The position numbers and the translations under genes were made by a program. DNA of 64,000 nt from Ceratotherium simum simum (Eukaryota > Chordata > Mammalia > Perissodactyla > Rhinocerotidae). The stretch lies in assembly GCF_000283155.1 (NCBI RefSeq), contig NW_004454216.1, forward strand, positions 7,075,493-7,139,492, written 5' to 3'. Below are positions 11,216-23,200 of this stretch, piece after piece (the stretch's first letter is position 1; every line of letters starts with the position of its first letter). The notes beneath the pieces are model-generated. The model saw only the letters and a list, made by a program, of their open reading frames with translations. It made no database searches and was not told the DNA's origin.

Positions 11216-14200
11216 ACCTGAGCAAATTCAAATATATAGACCCAGGCTATACATTTAGTTAGGAAGTTTTCAATATTTACTTTTATATATGACCCCTTGC
11301 AAATGAGCCCAGCAACTTCATCTCTAAAGTCACCTGTTGCATTTGAATTCTTTATCATATATGACCTGTTACTGTACGTACCATACGTGTTTGCTTATTG
11401 CTGTTCAGAGCTTTAATAAAACCATGTATATCTTTATATGTGATTCAAGGGACTTTTCAAAGCAAATTTCAACTCTATATAATTTTCACTTTACTCACTG
11501 ACTTTAGAATCTAACCCTACAAATGATATAACTCCGCTCTCCCTCCTTCATAGAGCTTTTTTACAATTAAGTGAGGACTAAATTGGGATAGCGTACGTTG
11601 ACATACCAAGCACACACCATCTGCTCAGGGTCAGGCTGGTTTCTCTGCCGCATTAAAGGTTAAGTAGCCAACTTATCCAACAAATATTTGCCTGGTTAAC
11701 TCAGGCTTTTCCTAAAATATGATGTTGTTATCATCTTTGCATTACTCTTTACCATTAGTTATTTTAACTGAATGACATTTTATACACACAAACACACACA
11801 CTGACATACACCTACACGCCAAAGGAACTTTCCCTAACATGGCTATAGAGGCTGACTCTGGCACTAAAATACCATCTTTGATGAGTGTTAAATGTGCTTT
11901 TGTGGTTAGTCTGATAACTAAGCCACCTTCTATATCCTAGTTTCTATACAAAAAGGCACTCTAAGTCAGAATTTGTAGCATGGGGCGCTACCACTGCTAG
12001 GCCAAGGCGCTGCTTACCCCCAGGCCAGCAGCAAACCCCCACTAACGTTTGCTAGGCTGAGTGGTTCCTCTTACTCATTCTTGGAGGCTGGTGGGGGCCG
12101 TCATACTCACTCTCACGGACACAGACGGGCACACACCCTAGTAACAGTTAAAACAGTCTCCAAATCTGACATGAGACAGAGTCCCCAGCTAATGTCAACA
12201 TCTAAAGTCAAGAAGAATGATGAGCTAATTGCAGTCTTGTTGCCACCCATGAGATCATTAATATTCCAGAAACAAAACTCAGATAAATCTTTCCGAAAGG
12301 ATTTTCAAATATAGAATTGAGAAGGCAAAAAATGCCCATGACTTAGCATGTACATGCTCACTTCTCTCTCATCTTTCTCAGTCTCTCTCTTGCTTTCAAC
12401 TTTGTTAATAAGACTAGAGTAAGCTCTCCACTTATTCATATATTGTGTCCAAGTGTCAGGTCCATTGTAAGAACCCAATAGATACGACCTAGTGTTATAG
12501 TTATTATTATTAGGGATTAGAAAGGTTTCTGCACCTCAAAATTAACTATGCATCTGCTCCAAGGAAAATCTAGACAGTGGTAGCCCTGCTGGTGGACAGA
12601 GAGACCAGTCACCTCATCCTGGAGCACGGGTCAGGAAATAGCGAGCAGAACTCAAGGCAGGCAAGCCCAGCCGTCCTTCTCTGCCTCAGTCTGGCCTTCA
12701 CAGTACAGCTTCATTATCTTGATAGATGTGGGTTCCTCCAACATCTCTTCCATCTGTAAGGAAGTTCCCAAGTTCATTCAAAGGCCCAATATAAATGACT
12801 TCTCTCAGCCATTTTTTCCTACTTCTTCTGTGGAAAGCAGAGGGGAAAAGGGCAGGATACTCCAATAATACCTGATATTGCAAGTGGCTGCACTTTCACT
12901 AAATGCCACACAAAAAAGAACTTTCTGGCAGAGCTCTTCTTTTAAAGAAATGGGCTGCCACATGGGATTGTGAATTGTCAGAGAACAAAAGGTAGAGAAG
13001 AGTTGAAGTTCAGTTTCTTCCAACTTGGAGTTGCTGTTATTGTCTAGGAAAAGGGCAACATGCGTTTCTGGGTGCTCACATAAGGCAGGAGCTCGAGTCA
13101 CAGAGAGTTCCAAGGCTGTGGGGCCTGGCTGCCCGGTGTTGCCCCAGTTCCCAGCAGAGGCCCAGCAGTCTAGCCAAATGCCACATCAGCAGCAGCCCCT
13201 GACAGCAGTGGACCGTGGAACATTAGTGCTGAAGGAAACCCTGAAGATCCCTGCATGAGCAACCCAACCCTTTCATTTCACAGATAAGAAAAATAACTAG
13301 TAGTTAAATTTCTGCTAAATCAGATAGCTATTGTGTTATAAAAAATTCTAGAATGAATAAGCAATAGCTGGTGACAAGGGTTTAAGAAACCTTCAAACGA
13401 GGAAGAACTTAAGGTTTAAAAAATCCTATCAGCTGTCTTAATTGTCCTTTGAAACAAGGAAATGGGGGAGAGCTATTTAAATTTTAGCAATAGAACGCCT
13501 GACCTGGCTTTCAGGACACTGGAGCTGGCAGGAGTCTGTTTGAGAAGCACAAAATTAAAAGCATAATAAGCTCATCCTAAAATCGGATGCATCAGGATCT
13601 CCTGTCTTTGGAAACAAGTTGAGGACAAATCCTTTAATGAGCTTGAAGTTCATGAATCTCTCCAGTCAACTGCTTTTGGCCTTGCTGTTCACATCGCTGC
13701 TGGACTCAAGTTCCCAGGCTAGCCCACGATAGCCTCTTAGACCCCTTGGTAGAGCTATTTAGTGTTTTCATCACCCAGCACAGTGCCTTAAACAGAGGAG
13801 GTGCTCTGTAAACTTTTGTTAAATGAGTAAGCGGATGTGTCCTCATCATCGTTTCCTTCTAAAATGTTGAGATTAGTCAGAATAAACATCCCCAATCTCG
13901 GAGAATAAGGAGTAACTCCCCAGCCTTCCCCATTATCCTCCAGCCTGTGACTGCCTGTGTGCTTATGTAAAAATGTTCATTTGTTCATTCTGCTTGTTTA
14001 CTCGTCATTTGTCTATTCATTCAATAATTATCATGCTGACGGCACAGTACCATTTTGGGTATACAATCAAGACAAGGTACCTCATCTCCTGGGGAAGCTT
14101 CAGCTCCTGGGGGGCCTCACTGCCCTCACCACCTCCTCTGGACTCAGCAGAAAGAAGCTTCTGGAATTGCTGGTGTGTAGTGCTTCACTCTGCCTTGCTA

Positions 14201-15489
14201 AGAAGACACCCAGGCAGGCCTGGTGGGGGCTGGAGCAGGGGCACTCACTGGCCAGCTGCTTGGAGTGTCACTCTGCCTGCTGACAGGCCTCGCGGGACTG
14301 CATGACGTGGGGGATTCTGGGAGAGGCTGCAGAGCCCGACCTCAGGACAGGCGGCAGTTTAGTGGGACAGAGGAGGCGGGAAGGGATGACAGCGCTGGGT
14401 CAGTGATCGTGTCTGACGCCCTCGTTGGCCAGCGACCCTGAAAGAGCTGTGTGCTCTCTCTTCACTCTCTCTCTCTCATACATGTGCATTCGATGTTTTT
14501 AATGGAAATATAAATACTCGCACATGGTAAAACACAAAGTGTAATGAGATACATACACACATTTTTATGTAGGTCTCCCTTCTGCCTTAGATTGCTAATT
14601 CCCCTGTCTCCCTGCCTAGAAGCAAACACTAATATTCTTGAAAGATAATGCTAGAAACAAGCACATACCTACACATGTGCACACATACACGTGTGTGTGT
14701 GTGTAAGTGTATGTATCCATTCTTACACAAATAGATGTATACTGTACCCATTTTTGCTCCTGGCTCTTAAAAGTAGTAGTTAATATATAAAATTTAGAGG
14801 TCAGCCTCCCAGAACCCAGAGGAGGATAGAGAAGGGTAGAAGGTGTATCTGGAAGGACAAACGGGGACTATCTGACACACGAAGGATGGCAACAAGTCAA
14901 GTCACGGGAAAGTAGCCCTGCCACCCCTCTGGCCCCCTTATCACTAGCAAAACACGCTGAGATGCCTCCTCATCCTAGGAGGCATTTAAATCCTGGTCAG
15001 ATTAAATCCTGGCCACAACAAGGGAACTGATTTCAGGGGAGGGGCTGATCCCTCCAGCGTGGTTCCTTATAGATTCAGATGGCTGTCCCCCATCCCTACG
15101 TCCAGCCTCACACCCCCCAGGACACCAGAAGATGCCAATTTGGTGCCCACTGCTCAAAACTTTATGAGCCATTTCCTAAAGGATGCTGACACAGGCTTTG
15201 GTGAGTTGACATTAATTTTACCTGAATTTTACCCCCTCCCCAAGAGAATCAGAGAATTTGGGAGTAACTTGTAAAGATTCTGGTGGCAGTGCTGTCACTA
15301 AACTGCCTCACCGAGCACTGAGCACAATCTTTTTTTATTGTTTTAATTTTTAGCTGTTGCTCCCTTCCTCCCCCACAAATATTCTTCCCTATAAGTCTTT
15401 CACCAAATTTCCAGTCTAAATGACACCTTCCTTTTTAAACTCAAAAAGTTCAGAGGAGGTAAATAATAAATAGTAATAGTAAAGAATAA

Positions 15490-15660
15490 ATAATAGTTAC
15501 AATTAACTCATTAATTTTCACAACCACTGTATGAGACAATATTTTTATCTTTCTTTTACAGATAGTGAAACTGAGGCTTGGCATAGTTAAGTAACGTGCC
15601 CAAGATCACACAGCTAATAAGTGGCAGATCTGGGTCTCATAACTCAAGCTTCCTGGCCTC
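15490..15660 (-). repeat. MIR SINE
   Basis: Reverse MIR: 'attaactcattaattttcac', 'gatagtgaaactgaggcttg', 'gtgcccaagatcacacagct' and 'aataagtggcagatctgggt'. Confidence 0.85.
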
Positions 15661-15929
15661 TGCCTACCTCAGAAGACCAAGAAGCAGAATGAGGGGTCCA
15701 TGCGGCCACTGCCCTCTCCCCACCAGTTCACACCTGAGGCTGGGTCTTCTGAGCCCCAATTTTCAGTTGGAGAATCCCCAATCCTTTATGAAGATTGGCC
15801 AAGTGTGCCAACAGTTTTGTTGTTAATGCTGGACAGAGTGCAAATGTGCCATGTTCCAATAGTAGAGGGAGGTGGAGAGTCAAAAATCACAGAAAGAACA
15901 TTGGTTTGGATCAGATTGACTGAATGAAG

Positions 15930-16115
15930 GAAAGCATCCAGGCTCTGCCCCTTTCAGGCTGTGCGATGTTGGACCACTCACTGAACCTCTCTGAGCCTTA
16001 GTCTGCTCATCTGAGAATAGAGACAGTAATGGCACCTGTCTCACACAGTATTGCCTTAATAATTAGGTTAGATGATGTGTATAAAGCCCTTGGCACAACA
16101 CCTGGAAAATACTAG
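15930..16115 (+). repeat. MIR SINE
   Basis: Forward MIR: 'tgcgatgttggaccactcac', 'tgaacctctctgagccttag', 'gtctcacacagtattgcctt' and 'gcacaacacctggaaaatac'. It lies head to head with the reverse MIR 270 bp upstream. Confidence 0.75.
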
Positions 16116-16559
16116 TTTTCTTCCCTTTTCTCTTCCAAGATGGGGCAAGTTTTAGGCCCTATCCTGGGCATTGGAGGAAACTCAATATCTGCTAGTGAGG
16201 AAGGCAAGGCTACAGAGCCCTCCTAAAGAGGAGTGGCAGGAGCATTTCAGGACACGAAGCAGGGACAAGGACACTCCTCAATTCACGTTGTCTATGGTGA
16301 CAATATCCTTACTGGCCCTCTTCCCATCTCACCCTGACCAGTGCTAGGATTCCCTGAAAGATCAAATGCCTGTCTCATACTCAGCCACCACCTGCCCCGT
16401 ATCCTGGATTCAAAATTGGAGACCTGGCGTTCTCAGCAAAGAAGCCTTCCTCCATCCCTTGCATTCAACAATCCTTTAATGCCTCCACACAAGCCGGCCC
16501 TTTTCTGGGGCTGCGTCCCTCCCGGGAGCCTCTGCCCTGTTGCTCTGTGACACTCTCCC

Positions 16560-16722
16560 CAGCCTCCCAGGCCGCGTTCCTCTGTGACACTTAGCACAGC
16601 ATATGGAAGGGATCATCTGTCTGTCTAGACTGTGAGCTCCTTCAAGGGCGGACAAGGTGTCTTAGGCATCCTTGCAGCCCCAGTGTCGAGCAGCGTCTGG
16701 CATGTAATCTTTGGTCAATTTT
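16560..16722 (+). repeat. L2 LINE 3' fragment
   Basis: 'gactgtgagctccttcaagg', 'gcggacaaggtgtcttaggc' and 'cagcgtctggcatgtaatct' match the L2 3' end. Confidence 0.7.
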
Positions 16723-17123
16723 CTTCTTACGTGAGCTGTGAGTGACGCGAAGAGGAATTAGACCTCCTACCCTCAGGGAGCTGACAACATCAGTGTCTGA
16801 GACTGTGCCCCCCACCCTCGCAACTTAACACTCAGGCCGTGTGTGCTAACCACACAAAAGAGGCAAAAGTTAAGGGCTGTGGGGCACAGAGGAAGTCAGA
16901 GCTGCTTCTGACTAAGCAACTCAAGGAATCCTCCCCGGATGAGGCAGCATGTGAACTGGGACGTGATGAGGGGGTAGGTGGGAACAGCACCCCCTGATTC
17001 TCAAAGCTCCATGTGGATTAGACGGTAGAGATAGCACATGTGATATGGGTCCATATTGTATGCTCCCCTTTGAGGTCTCACACTTGGCAAACTGCTCTGC
17101 TTTCTCCCTTCTATGGCTCACAG

Positions 17124-17320
17124 GGGACCCCAGCGTCTGCTCCATCTCCAACCCTGATTTTGTCATCTACTCTTCAGTAGTGTCCTTCTACCTGCCCTTT
17201 GGAGTCACTGTCCTCGTCTACGCCAGGATCTATGTGGTGTTGAGACAGAGGAGACGGAAACGGATCCTGACTCGACAGAACAGCCAGTGCATCAGTGTCA
17301 GACCTGGCTTCCCCCAACAA
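17124..17320 (+). CDS. DRD3: DRD3 coding exon: ECL2/TM5/start of ICL3
   Basis: This 197-bp exon lies between a 'ctcacag' acceptor and a CAA|gtaagc donor. Two bases complete a Gly codon and are followed by 65 codons. It encodes the extracellular-loop-2 cysteine (Asp-Pro-Ser-Val-Cys-Ser) that forms the conserved disulfide to TM3. TM5 follows, with the serine cluster of the orthosteric site (Tyr-Ser-Ser-Val-Val-Ser-Phe) that binds the dopamine catechol hydroxyls. The exon ends with the basic start of intracellular loop 3 (Arg-Arg-Arg-Lys-Arg), used for G-protein coupling, and Pro-Gln-Gln. Compared with human D3 as remembered, only a few conservative substitutions are visible. Confidence 0.97.
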
Positions 17321-17889
17321 GTAAGCACCCTGGAGGGGCAGAGGGAAGACAATACCCAACCCTGAGGCCTCCCAGCCTTGTGTCCAGCAGTGTGTGCTGT
17401 ACCTGTCCTCCTGTACTGCCACTGCCAAATTGATGACACCCATCTGACACCCACCTTTTAATCTGCTGTACTGGCCATGCTGTAGAGGTAGGAAATCCAA
17501 TCTCAAAGTGCATTGATCGTCTTCCCTAGAGCACACTTCACTTGGCAAGATGATAGGATAGTTTCTGGGCTTGTTCTGCTTCCCTTCAAAGTCTTTCATT
17601 GCCCCCCAGTGGCCAGCAGTTCAGACATTGCATAGGGTTATAAGTTTTACTGTAGCAATTGTACCAGAAACTGCTGATAGATTCCCAGGACTGACTTTTT
17701 GGCCAGACCACTCATTCTAAGAATCATTGGGGTCCATCGAAACTTCTTTTCCTTACTAAATCTGCCTCTGTGTCAAGGCACTGACCAGATGGTGAAAGGG
17801 GATGCTGATGATGCATTTTATTGAGTCTTTCTAGGCTCTGAAAAGGAAAACCATTGCCTCAACACTGATCTTCCAATTGCTTGGGCTGT

Positions 17890-18240
17890 AAATTCTGCTG
17901 ATCTCAGTGCCTGGCACATGCTTCAGGATGTCCTTGAAGCATGAGTGGATGAATACCAGTCACTTGCAATCTGCTAGGGAAGGGACAGCAGGAATATTAT
18001 CCAGCTTCCACCCTCATGGAGCTTAGAATCTAGACAAGCAAATAAAGCACACTTCCACCCAAAGTTAATGAACAGCCCCAAACTGAATGGAATGTTAGAG
18101 AAATGTGAGATGAAGACAATAAGCACCTAAATAGTAAGTGCTGTGGAGGTTATGAGAAGAGAGAGCTCAACATGCTCAGGAAAGGGCTTCATAGACAGAA
18201 TATGTGAACTGAATTTGATCTTGAAGGCAGATCCAATCTG
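17890..18240 (+). repeat. L2-type LINE fragment
   Basis: 'cagcttccaccctcatggag', 'cttagaatctagacaagcaa', 'aaatagtaagtgctgtggag' and 'ggcttcatagacagaat' follow the order of the mammal-wide L2-type repeat. The boundaries are approximate. Confidence 0.5.
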
Positions 18241-20559
18241 AACGTCTAGATCAACCTATAATGACCTGAGTGAGAGTCAGACTGTTGAAGTCAAAGTCCC
18301 AAGATTTGGACAGAGCAAGAATATTGGCACCCACGAAATAGGAAACCAGGACCTGAGGCTGAGAATATGAACATATTGTATTCAAAGCATTGGCATCTAT
18401 ATGGCTCAGCTATGTAGAACTTAACCCACAACTGTTTCTCCTTCAACTCACCTTAGTCTTCCTGTCTAAGGCTGCACCCTATTCGGCAGTTTTCAATAAG
18501 GGCCAGATTTCCATCAGATGCCACAGGGAAAATGATAAGTAAGCCATGTCTTTAACTGTAGGAAAAGAATAAGAGAACTTTTCTCAAGATGCTGGCTTGA
18601 CTTGATTCCACTTCCACCCCAAAATGGGATCAAGCCCCAAACCCACACTGTATCTATAATATATGACAGACCTGAGATCCTGCCTGATTTGAGCTTCAGA
18701 ATAGAAGTCATCAAACGATATTCAGAAAGCATATGACTATTGGGCTAAATCTCAATGACTTTTGGTGGTGGTGTGAAGATGCCATCCAGAGCCCCCTGTG
18801 TTAGAGGGAAAAGGGCATCGATGAAACATATGTGCGCAGAGCCAAAAAAAGCAAAGAAGGAAGCCTAATGTGAGATTTTCAAGTGCCCTATTTGCCATTG
18901 AATGTGGAAAAAAACAAGACAATTTCATGGTCACCCTAATCCTTGTCCTTCCAATTCAAGCCAGCTCTGCATCCCTAAGCAAGCCAAGTGCAGAGTGGAG
19001 CTTGAAAGTGTTAAATATGAGACCAGTAATCCTCTCCCTGAACTCGACAGCCATGTAAATATTAGGAATAAAACTTCAAAACCCCATTATGATGAAGATC
19101 TAAGCCTTGTTTGATCTCCGTATAGTTAATTAACCACTTTTTACACAGTCCTGGTGCCTGTGTTAGAGATTCTTGCTGTAAATGACTTAAAAAATAAATA
19201 GATAAGAGGTTTAGAGTTGCCTATCGCAGATCCAAGGTCTGAGGAGGTTCCAAGGCCACAAGGAGGAAAATTGGTGATGACTAAGGAGAAGCTGGAGAAC
19301 CAAGAGGCTGGAAGTGCCAGGAGTGTGGAGAAATGGGTTCTGTCCTGCCATCTGGGAGTGGAGGGCTCTGCCAGCCAGACCCAAAGGAACCCGGTGTTTC
19401 TCATGCCAGTCACAGAGGTAGTGATAAGGGTTTGCAGAGAGAGCTGAAAAATACACCCACCAATATACAATCTTGGAAAAATCACTTTCCTTCTATAGGG
19501 GTGAATTTCCACATCTGTAAAATGGAGACAACACGCACTAGACCAGTGTTCTCAAATCTGAGACTTCATAACGACTCTCAAAAAATTTGTCCCCAGTCCC
19601 TTAGTTTCAGAAATAATGCATTAGAAGTTAAATATTGTCACTTTTAGAGATCGTTAGATGCCAGCACAATCATAAACATAATCTTGGTTATAAATGGCCA
19701 TTCAGATAACATATTACATGTTTATATTAATTATTAGAAAACCTCATCAAAATAAAAAACAAAAATTTTAAAAATATATTATACTAGAATCCATATCAAT
19801 AACTCTGTGGAGTATAGTTTTAAAAATACTATATCACCTTGAAGGCCCCTTGCATTCATGCATTCAACCATATGTCTGAGTGTGCACAGTGTACTAGCAC
19901 TGTATATCTGGAAGACTGTGGTTCCTTGAACCAAGGAAAGAGTAGTCAGGGTCCTTGGTTGCTGACACTAACTAACTTACATGGAAAAAAGAAATTTACT
20001 GAAAGGATATCAAGTAGCTCAGACCCAGTGAGAAGGCTGAAGAATAGCTTCAGAAGATGCCGTTCATGCCTAAGGAAGAATCTGGTTAGAAGACTTAGGA
20101 CACTGGACATTGACTGTCACCACTGCTAGATGAATTCTGAAGTCTCCCTGCTTCACTGGCTCTAACTCAAGGTCTTGGGGGCAAATCTCCAACTGACTGG
20201 GCTTGGTTCAGGTACCAGAGTTCTAGCTGCCCAGCGGGGAAGTCGGGGAGAGTGAATATTTGGCTTTTATGATTTCAGTAATGGGAGTCGAGGGGTCCTG
20301 CCTGCTACTCAAGATTGACATAGTGTCTGATTCTTCAAACATGGAAGGAAGTTCAGATGTTAAGCACACACACATCCCCCCAAAATGCCACAAACATCTA
20401 CATATCTTCAGACTCTACTCTCAGAGTCTACTTATCCCAAACCTATTTTTCCCAATTTCTTTTCTGTTTTACAAATGAGGCTCAGAGACATTTAATTAAC
20501 CTGCCCAATTATGTCTACTAAGTAGGAAAACTGAGATGAAAATTCTGAGTTTTCTTTTT

Positions 20560-21420
20560 TTTTCTAACTTTTTATTATGGAAAATTTCAAAAATAAAAAA
20601 GTAGGAAGACAAATATAACAAATCCTTCAGTAGCCAATCAGCCAGCTTCAGCAATTATCAACTCGTGGCCAATCTTAATTATTTTTTTCCCCCCCAAAGC
20701 CCCAGTAGATAGTTGTATGTCATAGTTGCACAGCCTTCTAGTTGCTGTATGTGGGACGCGGCCTCAGCATGGCCGGAGAAGTGGTGCGTCGGTGCGCGCC
20801 CGGGATCCGAACCCGGGCCACCAGCAGCGGAGCGCGCGCACTTAACCGCTAAGCCATGGGGCCGGCCCAACTCATGGCCAATCTTATTTCATCTACACTC
20901 CCACCTACATTCACTCCCCCATTGGATTGTTATGATGCAAATCCCAAACATCATATCATTGCAACCAAAAATATTTCTGTAAGACTCTGTAAAAGATACA
21001 GACTCTTTTATAAAACACATAACCACAATACATCACACTAAACAAATTAATAATTCCGTAAGATCAGCAAATATCCAATCAATGTTCACATTTTCCCAAT
21101 TGTCTTGTAAATTTTTCATAGTTAATTTATTTTAACCAAAATTCAAATCAGACCCATGCTTTGCAACTGGTAATAGTTGTTGTTGTTGTTGCACTTTATT
21201 TGTTGAAGAAACTGAGTCATTTGTCTTATAGAGTTTCCCACATTCCAGATTTTGCTGCTTATATCCCAGTGGTGTAATTTAACGTGTTCCTCTGTATATC
21301 CAGGCCATTTTAACTCTGAAAGGCCAGGCTACAATCCTGTGCTACCATCCTTAAGGAATTATTGTGATTCTCAAATGTTCTATATCTGGTAGGTGCTTTT
21401 TCATTGTAAAGTCAGAAGCA
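20560..21420 (-). repeat. Old LINE 3' region (probably L1), split by an ERE
   Basis: 'tttttattatggaaaatttc', 'aatcagccagcttcagcaat', 'gcaaatcccaaacatcatat', 'gttgaagaaactgagtcatt' and 'aacgtgttcctctgtatatc' form a known mammalian block that starts T-rich, implying - orientation. The subfamily is not assigned. It ends about 110 bases before the ICL3 exon. Confidence 0.45.
20678..20868 (-). mobile_element. ERE1 SINE, reverse
   Basis: A near-consensus ERE1 in reverse: 'ccccagtagatagttgtatg', 'gttgctgtatgtgggacgcg', 'gatccgaacccgggccacca' and 'ccatggggccggccc'. It has an 18-bp target-site duplication, AACTCRTGGCCAATCTTA, at 20660-20677 and 20869-20886, with one mismatch. It is a young copy. Confidence 0.95.
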
Positions 21421-21531
21421 GATTTCATTTACCTTAACTTTCCATGGTCCCACCACTCTCAGATGTGCCTTCAGTAGGTTTCACACAATGTAGGTTTCCT
21501 CTTGTTTCTTTGCATTCTCTTTCATTTTCAG

Positions 21532-21877
21532 GAACATTCAGAAGATAAACAATATCCCCAGAAATGTCAGGACCCTCTCTTGTCGCACCTGCAGCCCCTC
21601 TCCCCTGGCCAGGCACACATGGAGCTGAAGCGCTACTACAGCATCTGCCAAGATACTGCCTTGGGACGACCAGGCTTCCAAGAAGCGGGAGGAGAGTTGA
21701 AAAGGGAGGGGAGGACTCAGAACTCCCTCAGCCCCACCATGGCCCCCAAGCTCAGCTTAGAGGTTCGAAAACTTAGTAATGGCAGGTTGTCGACATCCCT
21801 GAAGCTGGGGCCCCTGCAACCTCGGGGAGTGCCCCTTCGGGAGAAGAAGGCAACCCAGATGCTGGTCATTGTGCTCG
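21532..21877 (+). CDS. DRD3: DRD3 coding exon: ICL3, with two possible acceptors
   Basis: This exon encodes most of the third intracellular loop and ends just before TM6 (Lys-Ala-Thr-Gln-Met, then a Gly codon split at CTCG|gtgagt). Two in-frame 3' splice sites are visible. The upstream one follows a strong pyrimidine run ending 'ttttcag' at 21531 and gives a 346-bp exon. The downstream one is 'ctgcag' at 21589-21594 and gives a 283-bp exon starting at 21595. The 63-bp difference adds 21 residues, starting Glu-His-Ser-Glu-Asp and ending Ser-His-Leu-Gln. The downstream site corresponds to the human form. The upstream site corresponds to the longer rodent form. Both keep the frame, and I cannot tell which dominates. 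The C-terminal half (Lys-Leu-Ser-Leu-Glu-Val-Arg onward) is very conserved. Confidence 0.95.
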
Positions 21878-21881
21878 GTGA

Positions 21882-21938
21882 GTTTGAGTTGGGTCAAGTT
21901 GGGTTGGATTGGATTAAGTTGAGTTAGGTTGAGTTCAG
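21882..21938 (+). repeat. Degenerate pentamer tandem repeat next to splice donor
   Basis: About eleven units of GTTGG/ATTGG/GTTGA type (gagttgggtcaagttgggtt and so on) start four bases after the 5' splice site at 21877/21878. This is the only such array near a DRD3 exon in the window. Confidence 0.85.
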
Positions 21939-22654
21939 TGGAGCTGGCAGAAGGTACTAAGGTAACCACATTTAACAGAAATTGGAAATACATTGACTGT
22001 AATATTTATAAATGTTTATAATACAGTTGAAAAGGGCTTCTGTGTATGTTAACTCTGGTGGAAATTCAAAAGACCTAGACTGAAATTTATGAAATATGAA
22101 ACTGAACAAGTAACGTAATTGAGCTGTGTTTATCCATTGTGTTTGTTGTCTATCACATGGAGTTATAATGGGTAAATCAGATAATAAATAAGATAATGAT
22201 TCAATAAAAGTGGCACGTATTGGATATTTAGTAAATGCTTACTTGTTCTAAACTATTAAGTGAAAAAATAGGGATGCAAAAATCTACTGTAATATGGTAT
22301 GATACCATCTAGCTTATTTTAAATACAGAGGAAAAAAAACCCTGAAAATTAATTCACCTAGATGTCAAAAGTGATTGTCTTGGAGTGGTGGGTGGTGATT
22401 TTTCTTCTTTCTACTTTTCTGTATTTATCAAGTTTTTCATAATGTATAAAATCACGGCTAGTTTTATAGTATAAAAATATAAAATTTATTTAAATAAAGA
22501 AGAAAAATGGGTAAGTCACAGGCACCATATTGAGTTAGTGAAGGCAATTCTCCTGTTCATTGTCACTGAAAAACCTCACCTTCTCATGTCTTAGGGACTT
22601 TATGAGAACCCTTAGACGTAATCTCCTCACCAGTAGGAACTGTGTCAATTGCAT

Positions 22655-22735
22655 CTTTAAGGTCTTCTTCCCTATCAGCGTCTAGGATCATGTCTTGTAT
22701 GTCTAGACATTAAATAAATATTTGAATTGAATTGA
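22655..22735 (+). repeat. L2 LINE 3' end
   Basis: 'ctaggatcatgtcttgtatg' and 'acattaaataaatatttgaattga' style tail. Confidence 0.55.
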
Positions 22736-23003
22736 GAAGTAGAAAAGACTACTAAAGTACTACCTAAAGATCAAACTAGAGCAAAGGCCTGAGATGAATG
22801 AAAGACGTTAGCATGTAGTTTTCTCATCCAAAAAAAAAAAAAGTGGCTAATCACACCTACTTCACACAGTTGGTAGAAAAATTAAATGGGTATGTAAAAC
22901 TTCCAGTATAGTGGCTGGCGTAAACAACCACAAGTCATTTTCATGTATAATGAAAGGAGTGAGCAAACCCCTTACCTTTCTTCTCTCTTTCTTTGCAACC
23001 TAG

Positions 23004-23200
23004 GGACCTTCATTGTCTGCTGGCTGCCATTCTTCTTGACCCACATTCTCAATGCCCACTGCCAAGCATGCCACGTGTCCCCGAAGCTTTACAGTGCCAC
23101 GACATGGCTGGGCTACGTGAACAGCGCCCTCAACCCCGTGATCTATACCACCTTCAATGTTGAGTTCCGCAAAGCCTTTCTCAAGATCCTGTCTTGCTGA
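23004..23200 (+). CDS. DRD3: DRD3 last coding exon: TM6/TM7/C-terminus
   Basis: A long pyrimidine tract and 'cctag' precede this 197-bp coding segment. Two bases complete the split Gly codon, and 64 codons plus TGA (23198-23200) follow. It contains the TM6 motif Cys-Trp-Leu-Pro with the toggle-switch tryptophan, extracellular loop 3 with two cysteines, and TM7 with Asn-Pro-Val-Ile-Tyr (NPxxY). The short helix-8 tail ends Lys-Ile-Leu-Ser-Cys. The terminal cysteine is typical of D2-like receptors, where it is a palmitoylation and PDZ-type site. The first in-exon residue after Gly is Thr where human D3 has Ala. The methionine-initiated frame from 22943 includes intron and is not a real start. 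Confidence 0.97.

Larger units (their letters stand above)
10038..17123 (+). other. DRD3: DRD3 intron (7.1 kb)
   Basis: GT-AG phase-1 intron. It contains a GGAT microsatellite (10583-10631), a forward MIR (11065-11215), a reverse MIR (15490-15660), a forward MIR (15930-16115), an L2 fragment (16560-16720), and short CA/GT runs at 11786-11816 and 14660-14706. A moderately GC-rich, repeat-free block lies at 14090-14440. The rest, including 11216-13950, shows no recognised element. Confidence 0.8.
17321..21531 (+). other. DRD3: DRD3 intron (4.2 kb)
   Basis: GT-AG phase-0 intron. It contains an L2-type stretch (about 17890-18240), a forward MIR remnant (about 19440-19545), a reverse MIR remnant (20455-20540), and an old LINE-like block (20560-21420) carrying an ERE SINE. 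I looked for the extra ICL3 exon present in rodent DRD3, upstream of the 21-residue segment, and did not recognise it here. Confidence 0.75.
21878..23003 (+). other. DRD3: DRD3 last intron (1.1 kb)
   Basis: GT-AG phase-1 intron. It opens with a degenerate GTTGG/GTTGA tandem array (21882-21938), then a MER-like or LINE-like AT-rich stretch (about 22260-22500), an L2 3' end (22655-22735), an A13-type homopolymer near 22831, a forward MIR remnant (about 22841-22925), and a strong pyrimidine tract before 23004. Confidence 0.75.

Noticed and set aside
11786..14706. Short CA/GT runs as possible Z-DNA or regulatory sites
   Set aside because: They are ordinary short simple repeats, with nothing else nearby to support a function.
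21757..21993. Leu/Thr/Gln-repeat frame on the - strand
   Set aside because: An antisense reading of the pentamer array after the DRD3 donor.
22943..23003. ATG-initiated upstream extension of the last DRD3 exon
   Set aside because: These bases are intron with a clear polypyrimidine tract and AG acceptor at 23003. The conserved protein starts after it.
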